DNA from: Roseivirga sp. BDSF3-8
GTDB taxonomy: Bacteria; Bacteroidota; Bacteroidia; Cytophagales; Cyclobacteriaceae
Reading direction: 5' to 3'
NCBI RefSeq assembly: GCF_041449215.1
Contig: NZ_JBGNFV010000001.1
Location: 1,835,001-1,899,000, forward strand
Length of the DNA stretch: 64,000 bases
Below the pieces are notes generated by a model, which was given only the letters and a program-made list of their open reading frames with translations, did not search any database and was not told the DNA's origin. Below are positions 44,398-52,709 of the stretch, in pieces (position 1 is the first letter of the stretch; each line of letters opens with the position of its first letter). Both the position numbers and the translations under genes were made by a program.

Positions 44398-45122
44398 TCA
44401 GTCATAAAAATATTCCTTCCCCTTATTATCAATATATCCAGCCTTTCCGTTCGGAAAGTCAGTTAGAAGAAGCCCGTAATCACCATCTATATCAAGTTCA
44501 ATTCCTTTGATTGTGGCTGGATAAATATCTTTTTGATCTATCGTCATAAGCCCCATCATACCATTTTCCCGATACAACACCAGATCATAATTCTCCAGAT
44601 AGGTCAAAAACCACCTTCCCGTTTCGGTCAGTCAATCAATAAAAGTAAGGAGCCTTCAGGGCTTGAATAGTTGCATATTTTTTATGAAACTACTGCCTGC
44701 TAAAATACTCCCCTTAAAAAAACACCCCATTTACCCGCTGCTTTTACCCGTCCAAGACCGTGCTGAAAGAGTACCACCTTGTCATAGATAAACGGAGTAA
44801 TGGGCTTACCCTCGCGGTCCAGGTAAGTACCAAAGCACACATTACGATCGAAAACCGAGGCGCGGTCTTCCACGAAGGGGGTTGTAAAACCGTACTCAAA
44901 TTGGATCACCGTATCACCCGCCTGATTCACAAACCCCCACCGGTCGCCCTTACGAAAAGGCACCGTATCGGGCACCTCATAAGGACGGGTAGGACTGTCC
45001 GTCACAGTATCGGGTTGGGTAGAGGTATCCTCAAGGGCCATAGCCTTGGGCTGGCTACAGGCCAGTATACCACCAGATAGTATTACACAGCCAATAGAAC
45101 GTTTAAATAAGGTACGAAGCAT
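44398..45122 (-). pseudogene. Decayed tandem copy of the WG-repeat lipoprotein
   Basis: Residues 1-140 of the copy (from ATG 45122) match the intact paralogue closely, including lipobox GILAC, VPDTVPFRKGDRWGFVNQAG and FVEDRAS, then the frame ends at 44700. About 90 bases on, a second piece of 69 residues (44398-44607) matches the paralogue's C-terminus (GLMTIDQKDIYPATIKGIE, GYIDNKGKEYFYD). Five or six repeats in the middle are missing. This fits a tandem gene duplication followed by internal deletion and frame loss. The first part could still be translated as a truncated lipoprotein. Confidence 0.85.
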
Positions 45123-45250
45123 AGCACATACAGTTGATCAGCCTGCCAAGTAGACTGACCCTATGCATTTAAGCAATGGTACGTAATAAAGAATAGCATA
45201 TTAACCCCTGCCTTCTGCAGGCAGGGCCACATGTCACTACTGTAGCATAG

Positions 45251-45278
45251 AAAAAGGCCACCCCGGGGCAGCCTTTCT
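45251..45278 (-). terminator. Intrinsic terminator of the S74-domain gene
   Basis: AAAGGC (45253-45258) and GCCTTT (45271-45276) enclose a self-complementary CCCCGGGG. On the minus strand five T follow, 25 bases after the stop codon. Confidence 0.75.
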
Positions 45279-45302
45279 TATCGATGCGTCTGTCTTGTTC
45301 TC

Positions 45303-46649
45303 TTATCGGGTCAGTATCATGCGGCGCGTATCCACCTCTTTGCCATCAGCTATGAGCGTGTACAGGTACATGCCTGCTTCCAGGCGGCTACCCTCTATTC
45401 TCACCCCCTCAGCACCAGCCTTCAGGTTATTGAAGTAAGCCACCTGCTTACCCTGCATATCATATATATACAATTCCGCATTGCCCGTGCTCGCTGGCAG
45501 CTCATAAGCTATCGTCGTTTCCACATTAAAGGGATTAGGCGTGTTCTGAAACAGCTTGGCCCTTCCAAACCCCGCGTTTTCATCCGAAGAGCCCCCCTCA
45601 CGCAGGGCCTCTACTTCCGCCTTCAGCTCCGTTAGCTGAAGCTGCAGGTCACGATTAGTCTGCATTTGCTTATCCAGCTCCTTTACAGCTTCTACCAATA
45701 CCGGGATCACCGCATCATAATTTACCGCCAGGTAGCCCTCCTCATCCTCTATTACAGCTTCCGGAAGCACGTTACGCAGGTCCTGAGCGATAAAGCCATG
45801 CTTCAGTCCCTCCGGCAGGCTTCTTTCTGCAAACTCATCCGTTTTGTATTCATACGTAGTACCCTCCATCTTACGCACCTTATCAAGCGGACTTTCTATT
45901 GCAGCTACGTTACGCTTCAGCCTGCCGTCAGACGTAATGAAGCTTCCTCCGCTCGCCAGTACATTACCGTATACAATAAGCTCGTAGGTGCCTGTGCCAA
46001 ACTGTGCCACCAGCGTACCGCAGGATGTCGTAGAGTTATCCACCCGTAAGTCCAGCCGGTCACCAAAACGCGTCGTTTCCCACGAGATAGTAGGTGCGCT
46101 AAAAGATGTCACCCCTACATTGATGAAGTTGCTCGTGCTAAGCTGCGACCGGAAGCCATATATATCGCATCCGTTTATAGCCCCTTGCGTCCCCCCGGAC
46201 TCTCCAAGAGCGGTGAAGCGGTTAGAGGCCAGGTTAAAGCCACTCACTCCCGGCCGGGTAAGGATCAGGTTATCCCCACGTACGTCCAGCGTACCCAGTG
46301 GCTGAAAGGTGTTGATTCCTACTACATCATCATCCGTTTCGACAAAAAAGGTCGTAGACCCGTTATCCGTAATGATAAAACCGGGATTAGGACTGGAGGT
46401 AAGGTCGAACACGACATCGTCTTCAGGGAAAAACCGTAAATCCTGGTCATCAGAACCCGATGATTGAATCAGAGTAGCCCCAAGCCTCAGGTCCCCACCC
46501 GTAGCCGTAATATCCCGGACAGAGATATCGCCCGTCCGGCTGATATTAGAAGTTGTGTTTTTTGTGCCACTCCAGAATTCCTGGGCACTGGCAACTGTGG
46601 TAACCGCCGTTAAAGCAGCCACCATCAAAAAGGTAAAACTCTTTTTCAT
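45303..46649 (-). CDS. Secreted S74-chaperone protein with T9SS sorting domain
   Basis: A 448-residue secreted protein: signal peptide (residues 1-22), a beta-rich middle resembling phage tail-fibre or adhesin stalks, then an intramolecular chaperone of the Peptidase_S74 type beginning SDGRLKRNVAAIESPLDKV with EGLKHGFIAQDLRNVLPEAV. The S74 Ser/Lys autocleavage pair is not certain. A coiled-coil stretch and a type IX secretion C-terminal domain follow (FQNTPNPFNVETTIAYELP ... GMYLYTLIADGKEV). It should be exported and anchored on the cell surface. Single gene with its own terminator. Confidence 0.9.
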   Translation of the reverse strand: MKKSFTFLMVAALTAVTTVASAQEFWSGTKNTTSNISRTGDISVRDITATGGDLRLGATLIQSSGSDDQDLRFFPEDDVVFDLTSSPNPGFIITDNGSTTFFVETDDDVVGINTFQPLGTLDVRGDNLILTRPGVSGFNLASNRFTALGESGGTQGAINGCDIYGFRSQLSTSNFINVGVTSFSAPTISWETTRFGDRLDLRVDNSTTSCGTLVAQFGTGTYELIVYGNVLASGGSFITSDGRLKRNVAAIESPLDKVRKMEGTTYEYKTDEFAERSLPEGLKHGFIAQDLRNVLPEAVIEDEEGYLAVNYDAVIPVLVEAVKELDKQMQTNRDLQLQLTELKAEVEALREGGSSDENAGFGRAKLFQNTPNPFNVETTIAYELPASTGNAELYIYDMQGKQVAYFNNLKAGAEGVRIEGSRLEAGMYLYTLIADGKEVDTRRMILTR

Positions 46650-46762
46650 GAGGTTGTGGTTGATTGTATAATTGAAAAAATGAAATAGCTCAACGGCGAG
46701 GCAGAGAGAAAAATCACAGACAGATAGTGGCAGGTAGTCGCCTCAGGTGCCGCTAAACACAA

Positions 46763-46770
46763 GAAAGATA
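46763..46770 (-). promoter_or_regulatory. Candidate -7 box of the S74-domain gene
   Basis: Minus-strand TATCTTTC matches TAnnTTTG at seven of eight positions, with a TTG about 17 bases further upstream. It would give a leader of about 105 nt. Confidence 0.35.
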
Positions 46771-46842
46771 CAAACTCAGTGGATAAGCAATATAAAGCCC
46801 GGGTTACTCTTACATGAAAAAATATCCACACAGTAACATACG

Positions 46843-47030
46843 CTTCATTTACCCATGACCAGCCTGTATAAATATTTCAGATCCATGTAAATGAAGGCAA
46901 CTGGAACGGAAGCTGCATCACCGGCCGTGCCATTGCTCGCACTGACAGCCGCATCCAGGGATATTACCTACAGTAACCCTAAACAAATAAGCAGTAAAAA
47001 CCCCTCCACTTTAATTAGGGGGGCTTTTTT
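46843..47030 (+). ncRNA. Possible small RNA with 10-bp inverted repeat and terminator
   Basis: CTTCATTTAC at 46843-46852 is the exact inverse of 46887-46896, and the stretch ends in a hairpin with T-run at about 46996-47030 (CCCCT/AGGGG stem, six T). No frame of note is inside and no plus-strand gene precedes it, since the S74 gene points the other way. No promoter was recognised, so transcription is a guess. Confidence 0.3.
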
Positions 47031-47070
47031 GACCCTCACTTCCTTTCCTTCGTCAAATAATTAAAAAAAC

Positions 47071-47087
47071 AGTACACCCCCTGTACT
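47071..47087. promoter_or_regulatory. Small inverted repeat upstream of the flavin oxidase gene
   Basis: AGTACA and TGTACT flank five C, 70 bases before the start at 47157. It may be an operator. Confidence 0.3.
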
Positions 47088-47156
47088 TCCCGGTTATATT
47101 ATGCCAGCCCACACAATTAACCCCCATAGTTTGACACCAAAAAATATTAAATCACT

Positions 47157-48977
47157 ATGGCTTGGTTAATTCCCAACCGACGACGTACCCACCTGCTAAA
47201 GGCAGACCAACAGCCCGCCTTTTACAAATACATAGACACCCCTGAGTTTTCATACGGCAGGTGGAAATCATTATCACAAGGAAAAATAGGCAGCTTTTCT
47301 TCAGTTCCCACCCCTAAGGTCGCTATTATCGGCGCCGGACTCGCAGGACTTTCATCAGCCTATGAGCTACTTAAGTGTGGGGTAGACGTTACCCTCTTTG
47401 AGGCCAGCCAACGCATTGGTGGTCGCCTCTACAGCAAAAAGTTTGAAGAAGGTAGCCCCGAAATAGCCGAGCTGGGCGCCATGCGATTTCCCCCTTCCGA
47501 AGAACTGCTCTTTGACTACTTCAAAGAGTTTAACATCCCGACAACCCCCAACTTTCCGGATCCCCTTTCAGTAAATACCATCATTAGCTATAAGAACAGT
47601 ACCCATAGTATTCCTGCCGGAGGAAACGTACCCGATGAGTTTGACAATGTCTATACCGGCTGGAATGCCCTCATCGATAATGGCGCTACAGTAACCTATA
47701 CAGACGCCGCTGGCAATAAGCAAACCGTAGTCCTCGCCGCCCCCGCTGAGCTTGAAAAGGCCATGCAACTGGACAAAGAAGGCACCCCCCTAAACACCAC
47801 CCTCGACCCTGTAGCTGAGTGGAAAAAGTACCTCGATGTCTTTAACAACAAAAGCCTCTTCGATGGCCTCGTTACCATCTTCAACGGGCCCAACCCTCCC
47901 GGTGGCACCACTTGGAACTACCCCGAAGACTACGAGCGCTTCGCCTCCCTAGGAGCCGGATTCGGAGGCTTCGGCCCCCTGTATGAAGCCGGATTCCTCG
48001 AAATTATCCGGCTGGTAATCAATGGCCTTGAGTCCAACCAGGTTTTCGTACCCAGCGGTATAGAAGAAGTTGCCTATAACCTGTACAATACCGAAGTTTC
48101 CCTGCCCCATGGCGGCACTACCACCGTTGCCAGCCACTGCCAGACCAATACCCCCGTCGGCGGAGTCTATAAGCAGGGAGACAAAATAGCCATCCTATCA
48201 CCCAGTGGTGAGCAGCTCGGCACATTTGACCGCGTCATAGTAGCCACCACCCAGCGCGCCATGGAGATCGACGCCAACCTCGGGCTTTTTTCGGAATTCA
48301 CTCAGAACAACATTCCTTACCAACCCACACTGCCCCCTGAGGCTGCCCAATCTATTCGTGACATCCATATCATGAACTCTTCCAAGACCTTCATCCGCAC
48401 AGAGACAAAATTCTGGGAAGGCCTAAGCGATCAGACACGCTGTATCCTCAGCGACTCACTCTCCGCCAACCTATACACCCTCGACTATGGCGGACAGTAC
48501 GGTGTCGTACTCGTATCATACGTATGGGGCGACCAGTCCATCAAGCAGGTTTCTTTCCAAAACCCCGAAAAGCGCCTCGCTATGCTGCGCAAGGCCATCA
48601 TGCCCTTTGCGCCTGATTTCGCCGCAAACCTGTACCCACTCAATAACGACTATGAGAACAATGTACAAATGATCGACTGGGAGCTTCAGCCCTACTACTA
48701 CGGTGCCTTTAAGCTAAACCGCCCCGGTCAGGACCACTACGTACAAACCGCCTTCTACCACTACCAGCAGGCGGCAAAAGCCACCCAGGGCCAGGTATAC
48801 CTCGCCGGCGACAGCATCTCCTGGACAGGAGGCTGGACAGAAGGCGCCCTGCAGACCGCCATGAATGCCTGCTGCGCCGTCGTGCAGTCACTGGGTGGAA
48901 GCCTTAACTCCCCCGGTTACAACCCCATAAGCTCCCTTAGCCCCCATGTGTATGACTACAATGTGGCGAATGGGTGA
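47157..48977 (+). CDS. Flavin monoamine oxidase, tryptophan 2-monooxygenase-like
   Basis: A 606-residue FAD enzyme. The Rossmann motif is VAIIGAGLAGLSSAYELLKCG (near 52-72) followed by LFEASQRIGGRLYS. The stretch AELGAMRFPPSEELLFDYF is closely like that of bacterial IaaM tryptophan 2-monooxygenases, and YLAGDSISWTGGWTEGALQTAMNA is the C-terminal FAD site. It would oxidise tryptophan or phenylalanine to the amide or imino acid, or could be a plain L-amino-acid oxidase. No amidohydrolase partner (IaaH) is adjacent, so indole-acetate synthesis is not shown. No signal peptide. Confidence 0.85.
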   Translation: MAWLIPNRRRTHLLKADQQPAFYKYIDTPEFSYGRWKSLSQGKIGSFSSVPTPKVAIIGAGLAGLSSAYELLKCGVDVTLFEASQRIGGRLYSKKFEEGSPEIAELGAMRFPPSEELLFDYFKEFNIPTTPNFPDPLSVNTIISYKNSTHSIPAGGNVPDEFDNVYTGWNALIDNGATVTYTDAAGNKQTVVLAAPAELEKAMQLDKEGTPLNTTLDPVAEWKKYLDVFNNKSLFDGLVTIFNGPNPPGGTTWNYPEDYERFASLGAGFGGFGPLYEAGFLEIIRLVINGLESNQVFVPSGIEEVAYNLYNTEVSLPHGGTTTVASHCQTNTPVGGVYKQGDKIAILSPSGEQLGTFDRVIVATTQRAMEIDANLGLFSEFTQNNIPYQPTLPPEAAQSIRDIHIMNSSKTFIRTETKFWEGLSDQTRCILSDSLSANLYTLDYGGQYGVVLVSYVWGDQSIKQVSFQNPEKRLAMLRKAIMPFAPDFAANLYPLNNDYENNVQMIDWELQPYYYGAFKLNRPGQDHYVQTAFYHYQQAAKATQGQVYLAGDSISWTGGWTEGALQTAMNACCAVVQSLGGSLNSPGYNPISSLSPHVYDYNVANG

Positions 48978-49093
48978 TCTATTTTAATTCAGAATGTATT
49001 GGAAAAAGGGGTGCCGGAATGCATCCCTTTATTTTTGCCCCAAAGCCATCAGATCATACTCATGGCTAATGTGCTCCTGCTCAAGCCGGAGGT

Positions 49094-49212
49094 GGCGCTG
49101 ATGTTGGGGATATATGCTACAGTCTGTTGGGTTGCACCCTAGAGAGTTCACTGCGTGATGCGCTCGACACAAGCAAGACCCTCATATCTATACCCTTGCG
49201 CCAAAGGGGGCG
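49094..49212 (+). repeat. Dispersed repeat family A, copy 1 (partial)
   Basis: Matches the 3' two-thirds of the repeat consensus (ATGTTGG..TATATGCTACAGTCTG.. to GCGCCAAAGGGG). It lies three bases from the stop of the DUF2490 gene and lacks the GTTTAAGCG start. Confidence 0.8.
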
Positions 49213-49214
49213 AC

Positions 49215-49940
49215 TCAGAAAGCCCTGAACCAGCTCAGGGTGGTGAATAGAGTATTGGTAGCCGCCGATTCAATAAAACCATCAATACGGTAATCCAGGC
49301 CGGCTTCTAATTTGTTGTCATCCGAGAAGTTAACGCCTAACACCGGAACCAGGCGAAATTCCAGATCGTACTGCCCATCCGAAAAGATATGCAATTGTTC
49401 CTGATTGGCCTTAAAGTAAAACTCGCCGGGGTCTACTGCAGTGCCATTCAGCGGAAGTTCTATGGCCAAACGGTATCGCAAACGCGATTGGGCGGCGGCT
49501 TCTTCATCTAACGTTTGATCGGCTGCAAAGCGGTGGGCCAGCCGAAAGGGGTTACCAACAGGTACTATGGTAAACTGCCATAAATGGCGGTGCTGAAAAT
49601 TATTGTCCCGAAATCGTAACAGGTAACCGGCTCCCAGAGAGTTGTTCAGCCCTACTTTACGCGAAACGATTACCGACAGATCCGACAGCACAAAATCCAG
49701 CCCTCTATCGGGTTGTTCCGAAAAAGCATCTTTTACAAATAGGAAACGGTTTTCGCTTTTAAAATTAAGTTTCCACTTGTTGCTTAAGGAAGTGTTCAGG
49801 TTGAAAGCAGGTAAAATGCCAGCCTCATAGGTAGGCTGTGCATAAGCCTGTACATAAAAAAGCGTACCCAAAAGAAGCAACAGTCCGGTAAAAAGATTAG
49901 TATTCAAGGTTATCAGTATTGCGGAATAAGATTTCTTCAT
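49215..49940 (-). CDS. DUF2490 family protein
   Basis: About 241 residues from ATG 49940 (or 250 from ATG 49967). The N-terminus is a signal peptide (LFTGLLLLLGTLFYVQAYAQ). The mature part is a set of beta strands with DUF2490 features (LSDLSVIVSRKVGLNNSLGAGYLLRF ... HLWQFTIV ... ELPLNG), consistent with an outer-membrane beta barrel. It overlaps the upstream PepSY-like gene by about 44 bases, so the two are probably one operon. Function unknown. Confidence 0.82.
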   Translation of the reverse strand: MKKSYSAILITLNTNLFTGLLLLLGTLFYVQAYAQPTYEAGILPAFNLNTSLSNKWKLNFKSENRFLFVKDAFSEQPDRGLDFVLSDLSVIVSRKVGLNNSLGAGYLLRFRDNNFQHRHLWQFTIVPVGNPFRLAHRFAADQTLDEEAAAQSRLRYRLAIELPLNGTAVDPGEFYFKANQEQLHIFSDGQYDLEFRLVPVLGVNFSDDNKLEAGLDYRIDGFIESAATNTLFTTLSWFRAF

Positions 49941-50475
49941 TTTTAAGGATATTCCCTTGCTGATCAACGGTAATCTCGTACAGGTTCTTCTGACTGTCTT
50001 TTTTACCCTTTACCACCAGTTCGTAGCGAGTGGTATAGGGCAAGGAAGTATTTCCGGTTTTGGTTAACTCCAGCAGCGCCGGGCGCTCGCCGGTATACTG
50101 GCGCTGTACTTTTTTTACCTTAAAGTTATCGAATTCCTTGCCAAGCTGCTTCTTTATCGCTTCCTGAAGACGCTCAGGTAACGCGTCGAAGTCGATCAGA
50201 ATTTCCACATCCTGCAACTGGCCTTCGGTGGAAAATTCGATACTGTGTTTTTTTTTGTAATAGCGAAGTTTCCCTTCAATGGAATTGCCCTCCAGGTTCT
50301 CTTCATAATACCAGCGTACGCAGGGTGTGCCGCCAATGGAATCGATGAACTGCCTGGCCAGTTCCGGTACCTCACTAGCCTCTATCCGGTATTCTCTTTC
50401 CTGCTTTACCTGGCCCATAGTGGCCAGAAAAACAAATTGTAGGCTGACGAGAAAGATGTAGCATTTTTTATGCAT
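49897..50475 (-). CDS. Secreted PepSY-like protein
   Basis: A 192-residue protein with a signal peptide (CYIFLVSLQFVFLATMGQ) and two weak PepSY-like halves (EVPELARQFIDSIGG ... VEILIDFDALPERLQEAIKKQL). PepSY-like periplasmic proteins often modulate proteases or sit in envelope complexes, but the match is by pattern only. It is first in a two-gene unit with the DUF2490 gene. No promoter box was found in the 150 bases upstream. Confidence 0.65.
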   Translation of the reverse strand: MHKKCYIFLVSLQFVFLATMGQVKQEREYRIEASEVPELARQFIDSIGGTPCVRWYYEENLEGNSIEGKLRYYKKKHSIEFSTEGQLQDVEILIDFDALPERLQEAIKKQLGKEFDNFKVKKVQRQYTGERPALLELTKTGNTSLPYTTRYELVVKGKKDSQKNLYEITVDQQGNILKNEEILFRNTDNLEY

Positions 50476-50622
50476 AAGGGAGCGTTTATGGCCTTTTGTA
50501 AACGTACAAAAGTTTTATGCTGTTGGTTTAAAGCTGTTAAGAGGACGAAAATAGCAGGTTTAAGCCTCATTTAAAAAATACCTGAGCTCTCAAGTAAAAT
50601 AGCGCCAGTGTAAGCTTACCGC

Positions 50623-50722
50623 CCCATTTAGTTTAAGCGTTTTGCTCGTCCATAAAAGATTGGACTAAAACGGCAGAGTGATGATAGTTCCCGCTGATGT
50701 TGGAGGTATGTGCTACAGTCTG
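50623..50722 (+). repeat. Dispersed repeat family A, copy 2 (5' part, tandem with copy 3)
   Basis: The first 100 bases of the family (GTTTAAGCGTTTTGCTCGTCC to TACAGTCTG), directly followed by a full copy, so the first 100 bases are tandemly duplicated. Confidence 0.85.
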
Positions 50723-50909
50723 CCCATTTAGTTTAAGCGTTTTGCTCGTCCAGAAGGGATTGGACTAAGGCTGCAGACTGATGGTAGTGGTCGCTGAGGT
50801 TGGAGGTATATGCTACAGTCTGCTGGGTTGCACTCTAAGGAGTTCACTGCGTGACGCGCTTAACACAAGCCCCGAAGGAGTTAAAACGAGACCTTGCGCC
50901 AAAGGGGCT
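50723..50909 (+). repeat. Dispersed repeat family A, copy 3
   Basis: A full-length copy. It contains the internal inverted pair GCAGACTG ... CAGTCTGC and ends near CTTGCGCCAAAGGGG. Its tail (CCCGAAGGAGTTAAAACG) reappears in reverse in repeat B copy 1. Confidence 0.85.
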
Positions 50910-50980
50910 TATGGCGGGTGAACGCCTGGGCACAATGAAGATTCTCGAACCAAATTCAGGAATTAACAGTATCTTAGAAT

Positions 50981-51202
50981 ATGGGAAAGGTTAAAAATCG
51001 CGAACAACTCATTGAGAGAATAAAAAATATTGATGATCAAAATGTCATTGATGAAATTTACAGGCTCTTAGACATAAGTATCGATGAATCTGTATATCAA
51101 TTAAATGAAGAACAGAAAAAGGCAATCCAGGAAGGACGCGATCAAATAGCCCGTGGAGAAGGAATCCCATCAGAGCAGGTTTTCAAAAGAAAGCGTAAAT
51201 AG
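50981..51202 (+). CDS. Small antitoxin-like protein
   Basis: A 73-residue acidic-then-basic helical protein (LIERIKNIDDQNVIDEIYRLLD, then LNEEQKKAIQEGRDQIARGEGIPSEQVF). The C-terminal part resembles addiction-module antitoxins of the type paired with RelE/ParE toxins. The expected toxin gene right after it is missing; only a short remnant frame is seen. It may be an orphan antitoxin or part of a cassette lost to decay. It follows repeat A copy 3. Confidence 0.6.
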   Translation: MGKVKNREQLIERIKNIDDQNVIDEIYRLLDISIDESVYQLNEEQKKAIQEGRDQIARGEGIPSEQVFKRKRK

Positions 51203-51250
51203 CGAAAAGAATAATATGGTCACCGCCGCTGGCCGAACAAAGATGATGAT

Positions 51251-51370
51251 ATGTTTAAAGGTGCCCTAGCTGAGATAGTGAATGAAAAATATGGTGATGG
51301 AACTATGGTATTCACAAATGTAGCCACCGTGGCAGTCGGCACTGAAAAACAGATTCAGCGTGCGAATTAA
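51251..51370 (+). pseudogene. Short gene remnant after the antitoxin-like gene
   Basis: A 39-codon frame (MFKGALAEIVNEKYGDGTM..., ending RAN) with coding-like composition that extends backward without a start as RRWPNKDDD. No family was recognised. It could be the tail of a lost gene in this island. Confidence 0.25.
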
Positions 51371-51462
51371 TACTACTCAACAATGTACATAAAATAAGGC
51401 TAACCTTCAGGACGCTACGCCTCATATACATTAACGTTACCACACATCTTAGAATAAAAATA

Positions 51463-51945
51463 ATGCTAAAGTACCTATTCGGACGAAATAAAAATCAGGG
51501 TAAAAATTTCGGGCCGGCTGAACCAATTTACCCAGGTGAGAATTTCCTGGTCCGACAAATTGAAACTCAGGAAGGAATTGGATTTGTAATTGTAAATCAA
51601 GCTTACGACAACTATCCGAATAAAAAACACTTTCCGTGGTGTGCTCAGTTTCTTCTTGAATTTAAAGACAAAAATGAAAATGGACATCCAACAGACCAGG
51701 AAGCAGAAGTATTGAACAAACTCGAAGACAAAATCGAGAACTTCTTAAAAGTTAAGCACAAAGTTCATTTCATCGGGAGAGTGACAAGAAAAGACTTTAG
51801 AGACTTGATTTTCTACATTGACCAACCTCGACTCGACCAAGACGAAACAAAGAGTTTTTTTGACCAGATTAATGCCATTCGAGGAGTAAATTTCAACTTA
51901 GATAAAGACCCCGAATGGAAATTTGTGTCTGGGCTAATCAAATAA
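51463..51945 (+). CDS. DUF695-like protein
   Basis: A 160-residue cytosolic protein. It shows a DUF695-type layout: IGFVIVNQAYDNYPNKKHFPW, FLLEFKDKNENGHPTDQEAEVLNKLEDKIENFL, then VGRVTRK-like and FYIDQP strands. The family is unassigned in function and often found in accessory DNA. The A/T-rich codon use differs from the core genes and fits horizontal transfer. It lies between repeat A copies 3 and 4. Confidence 0.7.
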   Translation: MLKYLFGRNKNQGKNFGPAEPIYPGENFLVRQIETQEGIGFVIVNQAYDNYPNKKHFPWCAQFLLEFKDKNENGHPTDQEAEVLNKLEDKIENFLKVKHKVHFIGRVTRKDFRDLIFYIDQPRLDQDETKSFFDQINAIRGVNFNLDKDPEWKFVSGLIK

Positions 51946-52090
51946 AGAAAAACTAGCCGCAACACACCAGGCTTATGGCTGCTGAACGCCTACCAGCAAG
52001 TAGTTTTCGCCCCGTAGCGAGCTTTGGCTTCGGAGGAGATAAAAGTGCTTCAAAAGAGTCACAAGCCATATACAAATCGTTATAAGCAAG

Positions 52091-52260
52091 CCCCATTTGG
52101 TTTAAGCGTTTTGCTCATCCAGAAAGGCTTGGACTAAAACGGCAGACTGATGGTAGTTCCCGCTGATGTCGGATGTATATTGTTACGGTCGGCTGGGTTG
52201 CACTCTAAGGAGTTCACTGCGTGACGCGCTTGACACAAGCGAGACCCTTGCGCCAAAGGG
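52091..52260 (+). repeat. Dispersed repeat family A, copy 4
   Basis: A full-length copy with scattered substitutions, from CCCCATTTGGTTTAAGCG to CTTGCGCCAAAGGGG, in the same orientation as the others. Confidence 0.87.
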
Positions 52261-52309
52261 GGGCGTCCTGAAGGACGCTACTGCTCATAGCTGAGACCCT
52301 CCGAGGCAA

Positions 52310-52425
52310 TGCTGCGCTACACGTCAAACAATAACTACCGCGGGGTTGTACCCCGTGGTTGCCACCTACGCGAAGTTGATACCGGGTCGCGCCTGACCGG
52401 GTCGCGTTCGACTTCGCATGCACTA
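52310..52425 (-). repeat. Inverted copy of the module holding the GACCCGGT repeats
   Basis: Read on the minus strand this contains GCGAAGTCGAACGCGACCCGG and CAGGCGCGACCCGG, then CGCGTAGGTGGCAACCACG. The same order occurs on the plus strand at 62368-62460, 10 kb away. It lies between repeat A copy 4 and the jetD stop; the remaining bases to 52709 show no gene. Confidence 0.75.
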
Positions 52426-52709
52426 AGGTTGATTTATGCTCCCAGGCATCGAACAGCCAGGATTAGCTGCTCAGCTACTAGCCCCTTGGGGGAGTGCGGT
52501 CTGCAAGACTGTTCAGTTAAAAACTAAACTTAAATAATAGGTCCAATCCACTCTGGACGAGATACGCTTCGCTAATCTCGAACCAGTTGAGATGAAAAAA
52601 AACTGCACGGCGGCTGTACTGACGTTAGCCACTATAACCCAACTCCCCCCCCAAAAAACCAGAAAACCAAAGTTTTCTTCAACTGCCTGAAAAATCAATC
52701 TCCCCTCTG

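Noticed and set aside
44398-44607. A separate 69-residue gene
   Set aside because: It matches the C-terminal repeats of the adjacent WG lipoprotein and has no signal peptide, so it is part of the decayed copy.
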